From the NCBI GenBank assembly GCA_005792285.1, contig SXSI01000007.1:1-37042 (forward strand): a stretch of 37,042 nt of DNA, given 5' to 3'. The position numbers were made by a program, and so were the translations under genes. The notes under the pieces are model-generated. The model was not told where the DNA came from. It did no database searches and was given only the letters and a program-made list of their open reading frames with translations. The DNA comes from Bacteroidota bacterium (GTDB lineage: Bacteria > Bacteroidota > Ignavibacteria > UBA10030 > UBA8401). The stretch's first letter is position 1. Every line of letters starts with the position of its first letter. Positions 1 through 8,993 of the stretch are shown piece by piece.

Positions 1-1
1 C

Positions 2-2929
2 ATCATCATGATGGCCACCTTAGGCAAGGCTACACATGGACTTCCTGTTGAAATTGAAGTAGAAAAATCTCTCGGCATAAAAAATAAAGATGAGATTGTA
101 ACTTACGGTATCGAAAAATTTAATGCCGAATGTAAAAAATCTGTTTGGAAATATAAAACCGAATGGGAAAAATTAACTCGAGAAATGGGTTATTGGGTTG
201 ATATGTCTTCCCCTTATATCACTTTCGAAAATAATTATATCGAATCGGTTTGGTGGGCTTTAAGTGAGTTCTATAATAAAGGGATCATTTACAAAGGATT
301 TAAAATCCAACCATATTGTCCTCGTTGCGAAACCCCACTTTCGTCTCATGAAATTTCTCTTGGTTACAAAAATGTAACAGATAATTCCATTTATCTTAAA
401 TTTAAATTAGTTGATGAAGTGAATACTTTTATTCTTTCTTGGACGACAACTCCTTGGACACTTCCTGGAAATGTTGCTCTTGCAGTTGGAGAGAAAATAG
501 ATTATGTGAAATTGAAAGTTGGTGAAGAAATTTGGATTATCGCAAAAGATTTAACTTCAGCATTGGGAGAAGAGTATCCAATAATAAAAAATATAAAAGG
601 AAAAGATTTAGTTGGGAAAAAATATATTTCTTTATTTGATATTGATGTTCTAAAATCAGAAAAATCATTTACAATTTATGATGCAGATTTTGTTACAACA
701 ACCGATGGTACCGGAGTTGTTCATACAGCAGTTATGTACGGTGAAGATGATTATCAATTAGGAAAAAAAATTGGACTTCCACAACATCACACAGTTGATA
801 AATCCGGACATTTTACAAATGATGTAAAAGGTTTTGATGGATTATATGTAAAAGACAAAGAAACAGAAAAGAAAATTATTATTCATTTAAAAACAAATAA
901 TAATTATGTAAAAACTTTACCATATGCACATGAGTATCCACATTGCTGGCGTTGTTCTTTCCCACTATTATATTATGCAAGAAATTCGTGGTACATAAGT
1001 ACAACAAAATATTCTTCGGAAATGATTTCGTATAACAATACTATCAATTGGTTTCCAAAAGAAGTTGGTGTTGGTAGATTTGGAAATTGGTTGGAAGAAA
1101 ATAAAGATTGGGCATTATCACGCGATCGATATTGGGGAACTCCATTACCAATTTGGGTTTGTGAATCATGCAACAAACAAAAAATTGTTGGAAGTATTTC
1201 GGAATTACAGAAAGGTGAAAATGTTCCTCAAGAAATTGATTTGCATAAACCTTTTGTTGACAAAATAACTTTTAAATGTTCATGTGGTTCAACAATGTTT
1301 AGAACGCCAGAAGTAATTGATGCCTGGTTTGATTCAGGTTCAATGCCTTTTGCACAATTGCATTATCCATTTGAAAATAAAGAACAATTTGAAGCTTCTT
1401 ATCCGGCAGATTATATTTCTGAAGGAATTGATCAAACACGAGGATGGTTTTACACGCTTCATGCAATCGGATCTTTTTTATTTAAAAAACCAGCATTTAA
1501 AAATGTTTTAGTAAATGAATTAATTTTAGATAAACAAGGACAGAAAATGTCGAAGTCAAAAGGAAATACAGTTGATCCTTTTGTATTGATGAAAAAATTT
1601 GGAGCTGATACAACTCGATGGTATTTAGTTATTAATAGTCCGGTTTGGAGGCCAACACTTTTTGATGAAGATGGAATAGCAGAAGTTCAACGAAAATTAT
1701 TTAACACTTTATTAAATACATATTCCTTTTTTACTTTGTACGCTAATATTGACGTATTTATTTATTCCGAAGCAAAACTTCCTATAAACGAACGACTTGA
1801 AATTGATCGTTGGATTTTATCATCGCTGAATAGTTTAATTTTAATTTCAACCGAAGCAATGGAATCGTATGACATTACAAAATCTGCAAGAGCAATTAAT
1901 AATTTTGTAATTAATGATTTATCGAATTGGTATATTCGAAGAAACCGACGAAGATTTTGGAAAAGTGAAAATGGAAAAGATAAAACTGCAGCATATCAAA
2001 CTCTGTTTGAATGTTTAATAAAAGTTTCAGAATTAATGGCTCCTATTTCTCCATTTATTTCCGATTTGTTGTACAAAAATTTAACTTCAGTAATAAATAA
2101 AAATCATAACTCATCTGTGCATTTAGCAGAATATCCAATTGCTGATAAAAGTAGCATTGATAATAAATTGGAAGATGATATGAATATGGCAGTTACAATT
2201 TGTGAACATGTTCGTGCAATGAGAATGAAAGCCAATTTAAAAATCAGACAACCACTTCAAAGAATATTAATTCCTATTATTGATGAGAAACAGAAACTGC
2301 AAGTTGAGAGAATGAAAGAAATAATTCTTGACGAAATAAATGTTAAAGAAATAAGTTTTGTTTCAGAAGAAAGTGGAATTGTTAAAAAGAAAGCAAAAGC
2401 AAACTTTCGAACTTTGGGTGTAAAATTTGGGAAAGGAGTTCAGCCAATTGCAACTGCAATTAAGGAATTGAATTCAAAACAAATTTCAGAACTTCAAAGA
2501 AACAATAAAATTATTTTATCAATCGATGGCAATAACATCGAAATTGTAATTGATGATGTCGAAATTATTCACGAGGAAATGATAGGATTCATGGTTGAAT
2601 CAAACAATATTGCAATGGTTGCTCTCGACACAACACTTACTCCTGGACTTCTTCAAGAAGGTTTGGCGAGAGAATTTGTAAACAGAATTCAAAACATGCG
2701 AAAAGATGCAAATTTTAATGTTATGGATAGAATTGCAATTTATTTTAAAGGAACAGTAAATCTTGAAAAAGCATTGATAAATATGGAGAATTATATTAAA
2801 ATTGAAACATTAGCAACCAATTTAAGTAACAATTTTGTAACTAAAGATTTTTCTGCAGAAGATGAAATTAATGGAGAAAAATGTTCTATTTCGATAGAAA
2901 AAGTTGTAACATTGGCAGGTAAATTTTGA
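2..2929 (+). CDS. ileS: Isoleucine--tRNA ligase, 5'-truncated
   Basis: Charges tRNA-Ile with isoleucine in the cytoplasm. About 975 residues are in the window. The N-terminus, including the HIGH-motif segment that precedes THGLPVE in this family, lies upstream, so the ATG at 8 is not a real start. Seen in order: THGLPVEIEVEKSLGI near the start, the inserted CP1 editing domain (TTTPWTLPGN, then DGTGVVHTAVMYGEDD), CxxC-type zinc pairs, DAWFDSGSMPF, and the KMSKS signature at about residue 512 from position 8. An anticodon-binding domain follows (WYIRRNRRRFW). There is no C-terminal zinc finger, which with the overall layout fits the eukaryote-like (type II) IleRS clade. The first gene of a tight plus-strand group; its stop abuts the next gene. 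The first 27 or so bases do not fit the family (see findings). Confidence 0.95.
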   Translation: MIMMATLGKATHGLPVEIEVEKSLGIKNKDEIVTYGIEKFNAECKKSVWKYKTEWEKLTREMGYWVDMSSPYITFENNYIESVWWALSEFYNKGIIYKGFKIQPYCPRCETPLSSHEISLGYKNVTDNSIYLKFKLVDEVNTFILSWTTTPWTLPGNVALAVGEKIDYVKLKVGEEIWIIAKDLTSALGEEYPIIKNIKGKDLVGKKYISLFDIDVLKSEKSFTIYDADFVTTTDGTGVVHTAVMYGEDDYQLGKKIGLPQHHTVDKSGHFTNDVKGFDGLYVKDKETEKKIIIHLKTNNNYVKTLPYAHEYPHCWRCSFPLLYYARNSWYISTTKYSSEMISYNNTINWFPKEVGVGRFGNWLEENKDWALSRDRYWGTPLPIWVCESCNKQKIVGSISELQKGENVPQEIDLHKPFVDKITFKCSCGSTMFRTPEVIDAWFDSGSMPFAQLHYPFENKEQFEASYPADYISEGIDQTRGWFYTLHAIGSFLFKKPAFKNVLVNELILDKQGQKMSKSKGNTVDPFVLMKKFGADTTRWYLVINSPVWRPTLFDEDGIAEVQRKLFNTLLNTYSFFTLYANIDVFIYSEAKLPINERLEIDRWILSSLNSLILISTEAMESYDITKSARAINNFVINDLSNWYIRRNRRRFWKSENGKDKTAAYQTLFECLIKVSELMAPISPFISDLLYKNLTSVINKNHNSSVHLAEYPIADKSSIDNKLEDDMNMAVTICEHVRAMRMKANLKIRQPLQRILIPIIDEKQKLQVERMKEIILDEINVKEISFVSEESGIVKKKAKANFRTLGVKFGKGVQPIATAIKELNSKQISELQRNNKIILSIDGNNIEIVIDDVEIIHEEMIGFMVESNNIAMVALDTTLTPGLLQEGLAREFVNRIQNMRKDANFNVMDRIAIYFKGTVNLEKALINMENYIKIETLATNLSNNFVTKDFSAEDEINGEKCSISIEKVVTLAGKF

Positions 2930-2943
2930 TAACAAAGAAAAAT

Positions 2944-3339
2944 ATGAAATTAAATTATTATGGTAAAAGAGAATTAAAGCATTTCGGAAAAATTATTTTT
3001 GAAAAGAAAAAAGAAATTTTCGAAAATCTAGAAACTCTTAAAGAGACAATGCTCGATGCAAACTCCGGTGAATATGATAATGACTCAATGAATTTTTCAA
3101 TGCATGCAGAACAAGGATCTGATGCGATGGAACGCGAAAAAACTTTTTTGTTTGCTTCTCGTGAATCTAAATTTTTAAATTATCTTGATGATGCATTAAA
3201 AAGAATTAAAAAAGGGAATTATGGAATTTGTGTTGATTGTCAAAAATTAATCAGCAAGAAAAGACTCGAAGCAGTACCACATGCTCAACTTTGTGTGAAG
3301 TGCAAGTTGAAAAAAAATTCCGGTAGAAAAACTCTTTGA
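2944..3339 (+). CDS. TraR/DksA family zinc-finger transcriptional regulator
   Basis: Small RNA-polymerase-binding protein of the DksA/TraR family. Members enter the polymerase secondary channel and, often with ppGpp, adjust initiation at stable-RNA and biosynthetic promoters. A C4 zinc finger is visible: C96, C99, C117 and C120, in CVDC and CVKC pairs, counted from this start. It is preceded by an acidic coiled-coil-like region (GSDAMEREKTF) that should form the channel tip, and followed by a basic tail. The ATG at 2944 is preferred. A TTG at 2926 in the same frame would overlap the ileS stop and add six residues. At 131 residues it is slightly shorter than E. coli DksA. Its stop overlaps the lspA TTG start. 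Whether it is a true DksA orthologue cannot be told from sequence alone. Confidence 0.88.
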   Translation: MKLNYYGKRELKHFGKIIFEKKKEIFENLETLKETMLDANSGEYDNDSMNFSMHAEQGSDAMEREKTFLFASRESKFLNYLDDALKRIKKGNYGICVDCQKLISKKRLEAVPHAQLCVKCKLKKNSGRKTL

Positions 3340-3920
3340 ACATTCTTTACGTTACATTCCTGATTGTAATTTTAGATCAGGCAACTAAAATATTAGTTAA
3401 AGGTATTCAACTCCCAACTTTTGGAATCGAAATAAATGGAATGATGCTTGGTGCATCAATTCCTGTTTTAGGGGATTTCTTTAGAATTACATTTGTCGAA
3501 AATCCGGGAATGGCATTTGGAATCGGGGTAAGTTCTAAAGTAATTTTTACTTGCCTAACAATATTAGTTACAATCGGTTTATTCTATTATTTATTTACTT
3601 TAAGAAAAGAATCTCTATTGATGCGTTTACCGTTGGCATTTATACTCGGAGGTGCAGTTGGTAATATGATAGATCGAACATTCTACGGTGTAATTTATAA
3701 TTACTCAAGTATCTTTCAGGGAAGTGTTGTTGATTTTATTGACATTGATTTTATTGATATTAATTTATTCGGGCTCGAATTAAATCGTTGGTGGATATTT
3801 AATATTGCTGATGCCTCGGTAACTATAGGAATTTTTGTAATTATTTTATCAAGTTTTATTTCTAAAAAAACTAATCAAATGAAGGAAGTGGATAGTTTTA
3901 CAACTCCTACTTCTTCGTAA
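3336..3920 (+). CDS. lspA: Lipoprotein signal peptidase (signal peptidase II)
   Basis: Inner-membrane aspartyl protease that cleaves the signal peptide of prolipoproteins just before the lipidated cysteine. At 194 residues it is slightly long for the family (about 160-170). Seen: first membrane segment with DQATK at residue 14, VENPGMAFGIG around 54-64, GNMIDR, VVDF with candidate catalytic Asp133, and NIADAS with candidate catalytic Asp159, followed by the last membrane helix. The start is TTG at 3336, overlapping the upstream stop in the sequence TTGA. A later start would cut the first membrane helix. The overlap suggests translational coupling to the DksA/TraR gene. At least one putative lipoprotein substrate is encoded in this window (21619-22356). 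Confidence 0.95.
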   Translation: MNILYVTFLIVILDQATKILVKGIQLPTFGIEINGMMLGASIPVLGDFFRITFVENPGMAFGIGVSSKVIFTCLTILVTIGLFYYLFTLRKESLLMRLPLAFILGGAVGNMIDRTFYGVIYNYSSIFQGSVVDFIDIDFIDINLFGLELNRWWIFNIADASVTIGIFVIILSSFISKKTNQMKEVDSFTTPTSS

Positions 3921-3932
3921 AAATAATTAGTT

Positions 3933-4901
3933 ATGAAAAATATCCTGCAAATAATAATTCCTGCAGGACAAAAAAGGGAGCGGATCGATCGTTACTTAAC
4001 TTCACATGTTGAAAATGCAACTCGAACAAAAGTTCAAGATGCAATTCGTAATGGGGAAGTTCTTGTAAATAATAAAAGTATTAAAGTTAGTTATTCAGTT
4101 TCTCCGGGAGATGTAATAATTGTAAATAGTAATAAACCACTTCCACCAGTTGTCTTGCCGGAAAATATTCCTTTAGAAATATTTTATGAAGACTATGACC
4201 TTCTTGTAGTTAATAAACCTGCAGGAATGGTAACTCACCCAGCTTATAAAAATTATTCCGGAACTTTAGTTAATGCATTAATGTTTCGTTTTGGAATTCA
4301 ACAACTTGATCCAACACAACGTCCGGGAATTGTTCACCGTCTCGATAAAGATACTTCCGGATTATTAGTAGTTGCAAAAAATGTAATTGCACTCCAAAAA
4401 TTATCAAAACAGTTTGCATTAAAAACTTCAAAAAGGGAATATCGTGCAATTGTTTGGGGAATATTTAAACAAAAAAAAGGAATAATAGATGCGCCTCTTG
4501 GAAGAAGTAAAAGTGATCGTAAAAAAATTGCTGTAATTACTGGAGGAAAACCTGCTGTAACTGAGTATGAAGTTTTAGAAGAATTTGAATTTATTTCATT
4601 TTTAAAATTAAAATTGCGAACTGGGCGAACTCATCAAATTCGTTCACATTTAAATTCTCTTCAACATCCTGTTTTTGGTGATGCTTCTTATAATGGTAGA
4701 ATTGCAAATTGGAATGGATTAACTGGAAAGAAAAAAGTATTCGTTCAAAATTTATTGGAAATTTGTCAGCGACAAGCATTGCATGCTTCGATTCTCGGTT
4801 TCACTCATCCAACAAGTGAAAAGGAATTAATATTTACGAGTTCACTTCCGAAGGATATTGACGAAATACTTAAAAAATTAAGAAAAAGTAAAAAGGATTA
4901 A
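3933..4901 (+). CDS. rluD: RluA/RluD-family ribosomal large subunit pseudouridine synthase
   Basis: Isomerises uridines in 23S rRNA to pseudouridine. The RluD-type layout is an N-terminal S4 RNA-binding domain (about residues 16-70; ERIDRYLTSHV and GEVLVNNKSIK), followed by the RluA-type catalytic domain with VNKPAGMVTHP and GIVHRLDKDTSGLLVVAKN. The catalytic aspartate is Asp138 in HRLD. A conserved RTGRTHQIRSHL lies further on. The 322 residues match the family. The exact target positions (the RluD trio versus another RluA-family site) are inferred from the S4 domain and order of motifs, not proven. It starts at ATG 12 bases after lspA and ends tail-to-tail with mreC, sharing the TTAA at 4898-4901. 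Confidence 0.9.
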   Translation: MKNILQIIIPAGQKRERIDRYLTSHVENATRTKVQDAIRNGEVLVNNKSIKVSYSVSPGDVIIVNSNKPLPPVVLPENIPLEIFYEDYDLLVVNKPAGMVTHPAYKNYSGTLVNALMFRFGIQQLDPTQRPGIVHRLDKDTSGLLVVAKNVIALQKLSKQFALKTSKREYRAIVWGIFKQKKGIIDAPLGRSKSDRKKIAVITGGKPAVTEYEVLEEFEFISFLKLKLRTGRTHQIRSHLNSLQHPVFGDASYNGRIANWNGLTGKKKVFVQNLLEICQRQALHASILGFTHPTSEKELIFTSSLPKDIDEILKKLRKSKKD

Positions 4902-5719
4902 GGATTTGAAGAAATAGATATTTTTTCGATTTCCGGTAAATAACTCATTATAAAAACTTCTTCCAATGCTGCGAAATTTACAAATGGCACTACATCAATT
5001 TTAATAAATAGTTTTCTCGGAACGTCTGTGACTTTGCTAACCAATCCAATTTTTATATTATTTGGAAAAGCATCACTAAACTCTGAAGTAATTATCACAT
5101 CTCCCGGTTTTGCATCGCTTGTTTTTACAATATTTGTCAACTCATGATTTTTCCCATTCCAAGTAAAAATACCATCAGCACGTGAACGTTGTAATCTTGA
5201 ACTTGCTTTAAAATCAACATTATTTAAAGTTTGAACTATCGAATAATTATCAGTTACGAATAAAACTCTTCCAACAAGTCCATTCCCAGTTATAACCGGA
5301 TTTCCAACTTCGACGCCTTCTGACTTTCCTTTATTTAAAGTTAAAGTATTTCTTAAAATATTAAGATTACGTCCAACTATTTTTGCAGGGAAAATATTTA
5401 CGTCGGTAGTTTCCCGTAAAGCAAGAAGTTCGCGAAAACGAAAATTTTCTAATCGTGCTTCGCGGAGTTGATTTACTTCATGTGAAAGGTCGACATTTAA
5501 TTGTCGAAGTAATTCATTTTCTCTTTGAATAGAAAAAAAATTGGGAATTAAAGAAAATGTTTCCTGCAAAATTGCAATCGATCCAACTGAAACAGATCTA
5601 ATAAATTTGATATTTGAATTATCGTTTGTAAAAATTAAAATTAAAGAGGTGAGAAGAAAAAAGGATAAAATAAAATAATTACGAAGTTGAAAATAAAAAA
5701 GTACCGCTCTTTTAAACAT
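4898..5719 (-). CDS. mreC: Rod shape-determining protein MreC
   Basis: Bitopic membrane protein of the elongasome, linking MreB to periplasmic cell-wall synthases. Seen: short cytoplasmic N-terminus, one membrane segment (about residues 12-31), a coiled-coil-like stretch (about 62-95, rich in Glu, Leu and Arg), then the MreC beta domain with NVLRNT-like ILRNTLTLNKG, GVEVGNPVITGNGLVGRV and PGDVIITSEFSDAFPNNIKIG. The length of 273 residues is normal. It lies 17 bases downstream of mreB on the same strand. No mreD, pbp2 or rodA follows; the next gene is the convergent rluD, which overlaps the stop codon. Confidence 0.94.
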   Translation of the reverse strand: MFKRAVLFYFQLRNYFILSFFLLTSLILIFTNDNSNIKFIRSVSVGSIAILQETFSLIPNFFSIQRENELLRQLNVDLSHEVNQLREARLENFRFRELLALRETTDVNIFPAKIVGRNLNILRNTLTLNKGKSEGVEVGNPVITGNGLVGRVLFVTDNYSIVQTLNNVDFKASSRLQRSRADGIFTWNGKNHELTNIVKTSDAKPGDVIITSEFSDAFPNNIKIGLVSKVTDVPRKLFIKIDVVPFVNFAALEEVFIMSYLPEIEKISISSNP

Positions 5720-5736
5720 TGGCGGAAATATTCCTA

Positions 5737-6765
5737 TTATAATCTTTTACTGCGAATTAAAACTTTTGAATAACGGTTTAAATTCTCTAAAACTTTTCCA
5801 GTTCCTCTAACAACTGCAGTCAATGGATCTTCTGCAATATAAACTGGAAGATTTGTTTCAAGTCGTAAACGTTCATCAAGTCCGCGAAGTAATGCGCCGC
5901 CACCAGTTAAAATAATTCCGCGATCAAGAATATCTGCAGCGAGTTCCGGTGGAGTTCGTTCTAAAGTTAATTTAACTGCTTCAACAATATTTTGCACTGT
6001 CTCATTAAGGGCTTCTCTAATTTCTGCTGAATTGGCATCTGTAGTTTTTGGAATTCCATTAACTAAATCTCTCCCTTTTACTTGAATGGTTATTTCTTCT
6101 TTTAATGGCATTACTGATCCAATTTGACATTTAATATTCTCAGCGGTTCTTTCACCAATTAACATATTATAATTTTTTTTGAAGAAATAAATAATTGCAT
6201 TATTTAATTCATCTCCAGCAATTCTAATTGATTCTTCAATTACAATTCCCGAAAGTGCAATTATTGCAATATCAGTTGTACCACCACCAATATCTATAAT
6301 CATACTTCCGATTGGAGCATCGACATCAATTCCAACTCCAATTGCAGCGGCCATTGGTTCTGCAATTAAATAAACTTCTTTTGCGCCGGCGTGTTCTGCA
6401 GAATCACGAACAGCACGCTTCTCAACTTCAGTTACTCCGCTTGGAACACAAATAACAATTCGGCGACTTGGAAACCAATTTGCATGAATTTTTTTTATGA
6501 ACTCTCGCAACATTCCTTCTGCAATTTCAAAATCAGCAATCACGCCATCTTTCATCGGACGAATTGTTCTGATGTCGCGATGAGTTCTGCCGAGCATTTC
6601 TTTTGCTTCTGTTCCGATAGCAACAATTTTTCTTGTGTTCCTATCATAAGCAACAATGGATGGTTCGCTGAGAACAATCCCTTTCCCGCGCATGTAAATT
6701 AAAGTATATGCTGTTCCTAAATCAATTGCTAAGTCAGCCGTAAATAAGTTGAAAAATTGTTTCAT
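5737..6765 (-). CDS. mreB: Rod shape-determining protein MreB (bacterial actin)
   Basis: ATP-dependent actin-like protein that forms membrane-associated filaments and steers lateral wall growth. The 342 residues match the family. Nucleotide-binding motifs are visible: DLAIDLGTAYT (phosphate 1) at the N-terminus, DIGGGTTDIAII (phosphate 2) in the middle, and GIILTGGGALLRGLDERL (adenosine motif) near the end. RPMKDGVIADFEIAEGML is also typical. The second residues MKQFFNLF could provide an amphipathic membrane-contact helix. The gene is separated from purH by only 37 bases on the same strand and is followed by mreC, so all three are probably co-transcribed. Confidence 0.97.
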   Translation of the reverse strand: MKQFFNLFTADLAIDLGTAYTLIYMRGKGIVLSEPSIVAYDRNTRKIVAIGTEAKEMLGRTHRDIRTIRPMKDGVIADFEIAEGMLREFIKKIHANWFPSRRIVICVPSGVTEVEKRAVRDSAEHAGAKEVYLIAEPMAAAIGVGIDVDAPIGSMIIDIGGGTTDIAIIALSGIVIEESIRIAGDELNNAIIYFFKKNYNMLIGERTAENIKCQIGSVMPLKEEITIQVKGRDLVNGIPKTTDANSAEIREALNETVQNIVEAVKLTLERTPPELAADILDRGIILTGGGALLRGLDERLRLETNLPVYIAEDPLTAVVRGTGKVLENLNRYSKVLIRSKRL

Positions 6766-6802
6766 AATGTTAGTTCGATTATATCGAAAAAAGTTTTATA
6801 AT

Positions 6803-8347
6803 TCAATGTTTAAAATGACGAATTCCAGTAAAAATCATAGCAACATTATTTTCGTCTGCAGCTTTGATAACTTCATTGTCTCTTATCGAGCCGCCAGGTT
6901 GAATTACTGCAGTTGCTCCTGCTTTAATTGCTTCCAATAAACCATCTGCAAAAGGGAAGAAGGCGTCCGAAGAAACTACAGATCCAATTAATGATAAGCC
7001 AGCTTCGTTTGCTTTTCGAACTGCAAGTTTAGATGAATCGATTCGTGACATTTGTCCGGCACCAACTCCTAAAGTTCTATCTTTATTTGCATAAACAATT
7101 GCATTTGATTTTAAATGTTTGGCAACTTTAAATGCAAAAAGTAATCCAAGAAGTTCAACTTCAGTCGGTTTTCGTTTTGTAACTACTGATGCTTCATTGT
7201 ATAAAAATGATTTTAAATCTTTTGTTTGAATAATAAATCCATCGGAGATTGTTTTAATTTCAATTGAAGAATTTAAATAATTTTTTGAAACTTGAATAAT
7301 TCTGCGATCTTTTTTCTTTTGTAATAATAAAATTGCTTCTTCGCTAAAAGATGGAGCAATAATTATTTCACTAAAAATTTCGTTCATTGCCGTTGCAGTT
7401 TCAAAATTTAATTCTCTGTTAACTGCAAAAATTCCACCAAAAGGAGATTGAGTATCAGTTGCAAATGCTTTTTTAAAAGCATCAACTAATTTAATATCAC
7501 TTCCAACTCCACAAGCATTTGTATGTTTTATAATTACAGCAGTTGGCTCTTCAAATTCCGAAACAAGTTCAATCGCAGATTGCGCATCAATTATATTATT
7601 GAACGATAATTCTTTGCCGTGAAGCTGTTTTAAATTTTCGGTTGGTTTTGGCGAAGTTGAATAAATAGCAGCTTTTTGATGGGGATTTTCACCATATCGA
7701 AGTTCCTTCGACTTAGTTAATTGCAAATTAAAAGTTTGTGGAAGTGTTTCTGTTTTCTCATTTTTCGATTGAAAATAATTTGCAATTGTTGAATCATAAA
7801 GTGAAGTGTGTTCAAATACTTCTTGTGCAAGTGAAAATCTAAGTTCATTGCTGACTTCACAATTTAATTTTTTCATTTCGAGAAGAACTTGCTCATATCG
7901 ATTTGGATTTACAATTACCGTAACGAACTTATGATTTTTTGCAGCCGATCTTAACATTGTCGGACCACCAATATCAATTTGTTCCATTGCTTCATCGAAG
8001 GATATATTTTCTTTTGCAATTGTTTCTGCAAATGGATAAAGATTTACAACTACTAAATCAATTGATTCGATACCATGTTTTTGCATTTCTTCCAAGTGCG
8101 ATTTGTTGTTCCGTAAACTCAACAAGCCACCATAAATTTTTGGATGCAATGTTTTAACTCTGCCATCTAATATTTCTGGGAAGTTTGTAATATCTGAAAC
8201 TTTTTTAACTGGAATATTATTTTTTTGCAAAATAAAATACGTTCCACCAGTTGAGATTAATTCAACGCCAAGTTTAACTAACTCATTCCCAAACTCAGCT
8301 ATTCCATTTTTATTGGAAACACTTAATAATGCTCTTTTAATTTTCAT
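6803..8347 (-). CDS. purH: Bifunctional AICAR transformylase / IMP cyclohydrolase
   Basis: Catalyses the last two steps of IMP synthesis: formyl transfer from 10-formyl-THF to AICAR, then ring closure. Two domains are seen. The N-terminal cyclohydrolase (about 1-195) has ALLSVSNKNGIAEFG, ELISTGGTYFIL and DGRVKTLHPKIYGG. The C-terminal transformylase begins at about 210 with LRYGENPHQKAAIY, followed by the catalytic Lys-His in VIIKHTNACGVG, then TDTQSPFGGIFAVNRE and DAFFPFADG, and ends at IFTGIRHFKH. The 514 residues match the family. It sits 19 bases after purN on the same strand, forming a purN-purH pair whose next gene is mreB. Confidence 0.97.
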   Translation of the reverse strand: MKIKRALLSVSNKNGIAEFGNELVKLGVELISTGGTYFILQKNNIPVKKVSDITNFPEILDGRVKTLHPKIYGGLLSLRNNKSHLEEMQKHGIESIDLVVVNLYPFAETIAKENISFDEAMEQIDIGGPTMLRSAAKNHKFVTVIVNPNRYEQVLLEMKKLNCEVSNELRFSLAQEVFEHTSLYDSTIANYFQSKNEKTETLPQTFNLQLTKSKELRYGENPHQKAAIYSTSPKPTENLKQLHGKELSFNNIIDAQSAIELVSEFEEPTAVIIKHTNACGVGSDIKLVDAFKKAFATDTQSPFGGIFAVNRELNFETATAMNEIFSEIIIAPSFSEEAILLLQKKKDRRIIQVSKNYLNSSIEIKTISDGFIIQTKDLKSFLYNEASVVTKRKPTEVELLGLLFAFKVAKHLKSNAIVYANKDRTLGVGAGQMSRIDSSKLAVRKANEAGLSLIGSVVSSDAFFPFADGLLEAIKAGATAVIQPGGSIRDNEVIKAADENNVAMIFTGIRHFKH

Positions 8348-8366
8348 ACCTACAAAGTTAGAAATA

Positions 8367-8963
8367 TTATTTCAATCTTATTTTATCATTTGCAATCATA
8401 ATTACAGCTTTCGGTAAAATTCTATGTTCAACTTCCAACACTCTTTTTGCTAAGGATTCAGTTGTATCATTATCAAGTACAGGTATTTTTTCTTGTAAAA
8501 TAATTTCACCTTTATCGTAATCTTCATTTACAAAATGAACTGTTGCACCTGTTACTTTATTTTTTGATTCGAGTACTGCTTTATGCACAAACTCACCAAA
8601 CATTCCTTCTCCGCCAAAATTTGGTAAAAGAGCGGGATGAATATTGATAATTCGATTTTGGTAATTCGAAATTATTTTAGTTGGTACTTTTTTCATATAA
8701 CCGGCTAATACAATTAAATCGCAATTTAACTTTTTAAGCTCATTTAAAATTGCGTTTGAAAAGTCTTCTTCACTTAAAAATTGCATTACGGTAAAATTAA
8801 AACCTACAATCTTTTCATTTTCAGAAATTGTTAAAGCATTTGAGTTTTTGTTATTACTGATTACACCGACAACTTTAAATAAATTTTCGGAATTTTTAGA
8901 AACATCAATTAAATTTTGCAAGTTACTTCCTTTACCGGAAGCAAATACTACTACACGAAGCAT
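8367..8963 (-). CDS. purN: Phosphoribosylglycinamide formyltransferase (folate-dependent)
   Basis: Transfers the formyl group of 10-formyl-THF to GAR in purine synthesis. Seen: VVFASGKGSNLQNLID (phosphate-binding glycine loop) at the N-terminus, and INIHPALLPNFGGEGMFG carrying the catalytic Asn and His. Downstream are TGATVHFVNEDYDKG, with the conserved Asp, and ILQ. The 198 residues match the family (E. coli PurN 212). It directly precedes purH and lies 30 bases after the LD-carboxypeptidase gene. The third purine gene in the window, purE, is on the other strand about 11 kb away. Confidence 0.96.
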   Translation of the reverse strand: MLRVVVFASGKGSNLQNLIDVSKNSENLFKVVGVISNNKNSNALTISENEKIVGFNFTVMQFLSEEDFSNAILNELKKLNCDLIVLAGYMKKVPTKIISNYQNRIINIHPALLPNFGGEGMFGEFVHKAVLESKNKVTGATVHFVNEDYDKGEIILQEKIPVLDNDTTESLAKRVLEVEHRILPKAVIMIANDKIRLK

Positions 8964-8993
8964 AAAAATATTTTATTTATTAATTTAAAAGAA

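Noticed and set aside
8-10. ATG at 8 as the ileS start
   Set aside because: The IleRS N-terminal region with the HIGH motif would be missing; the gene clearly continues upstream of the window.
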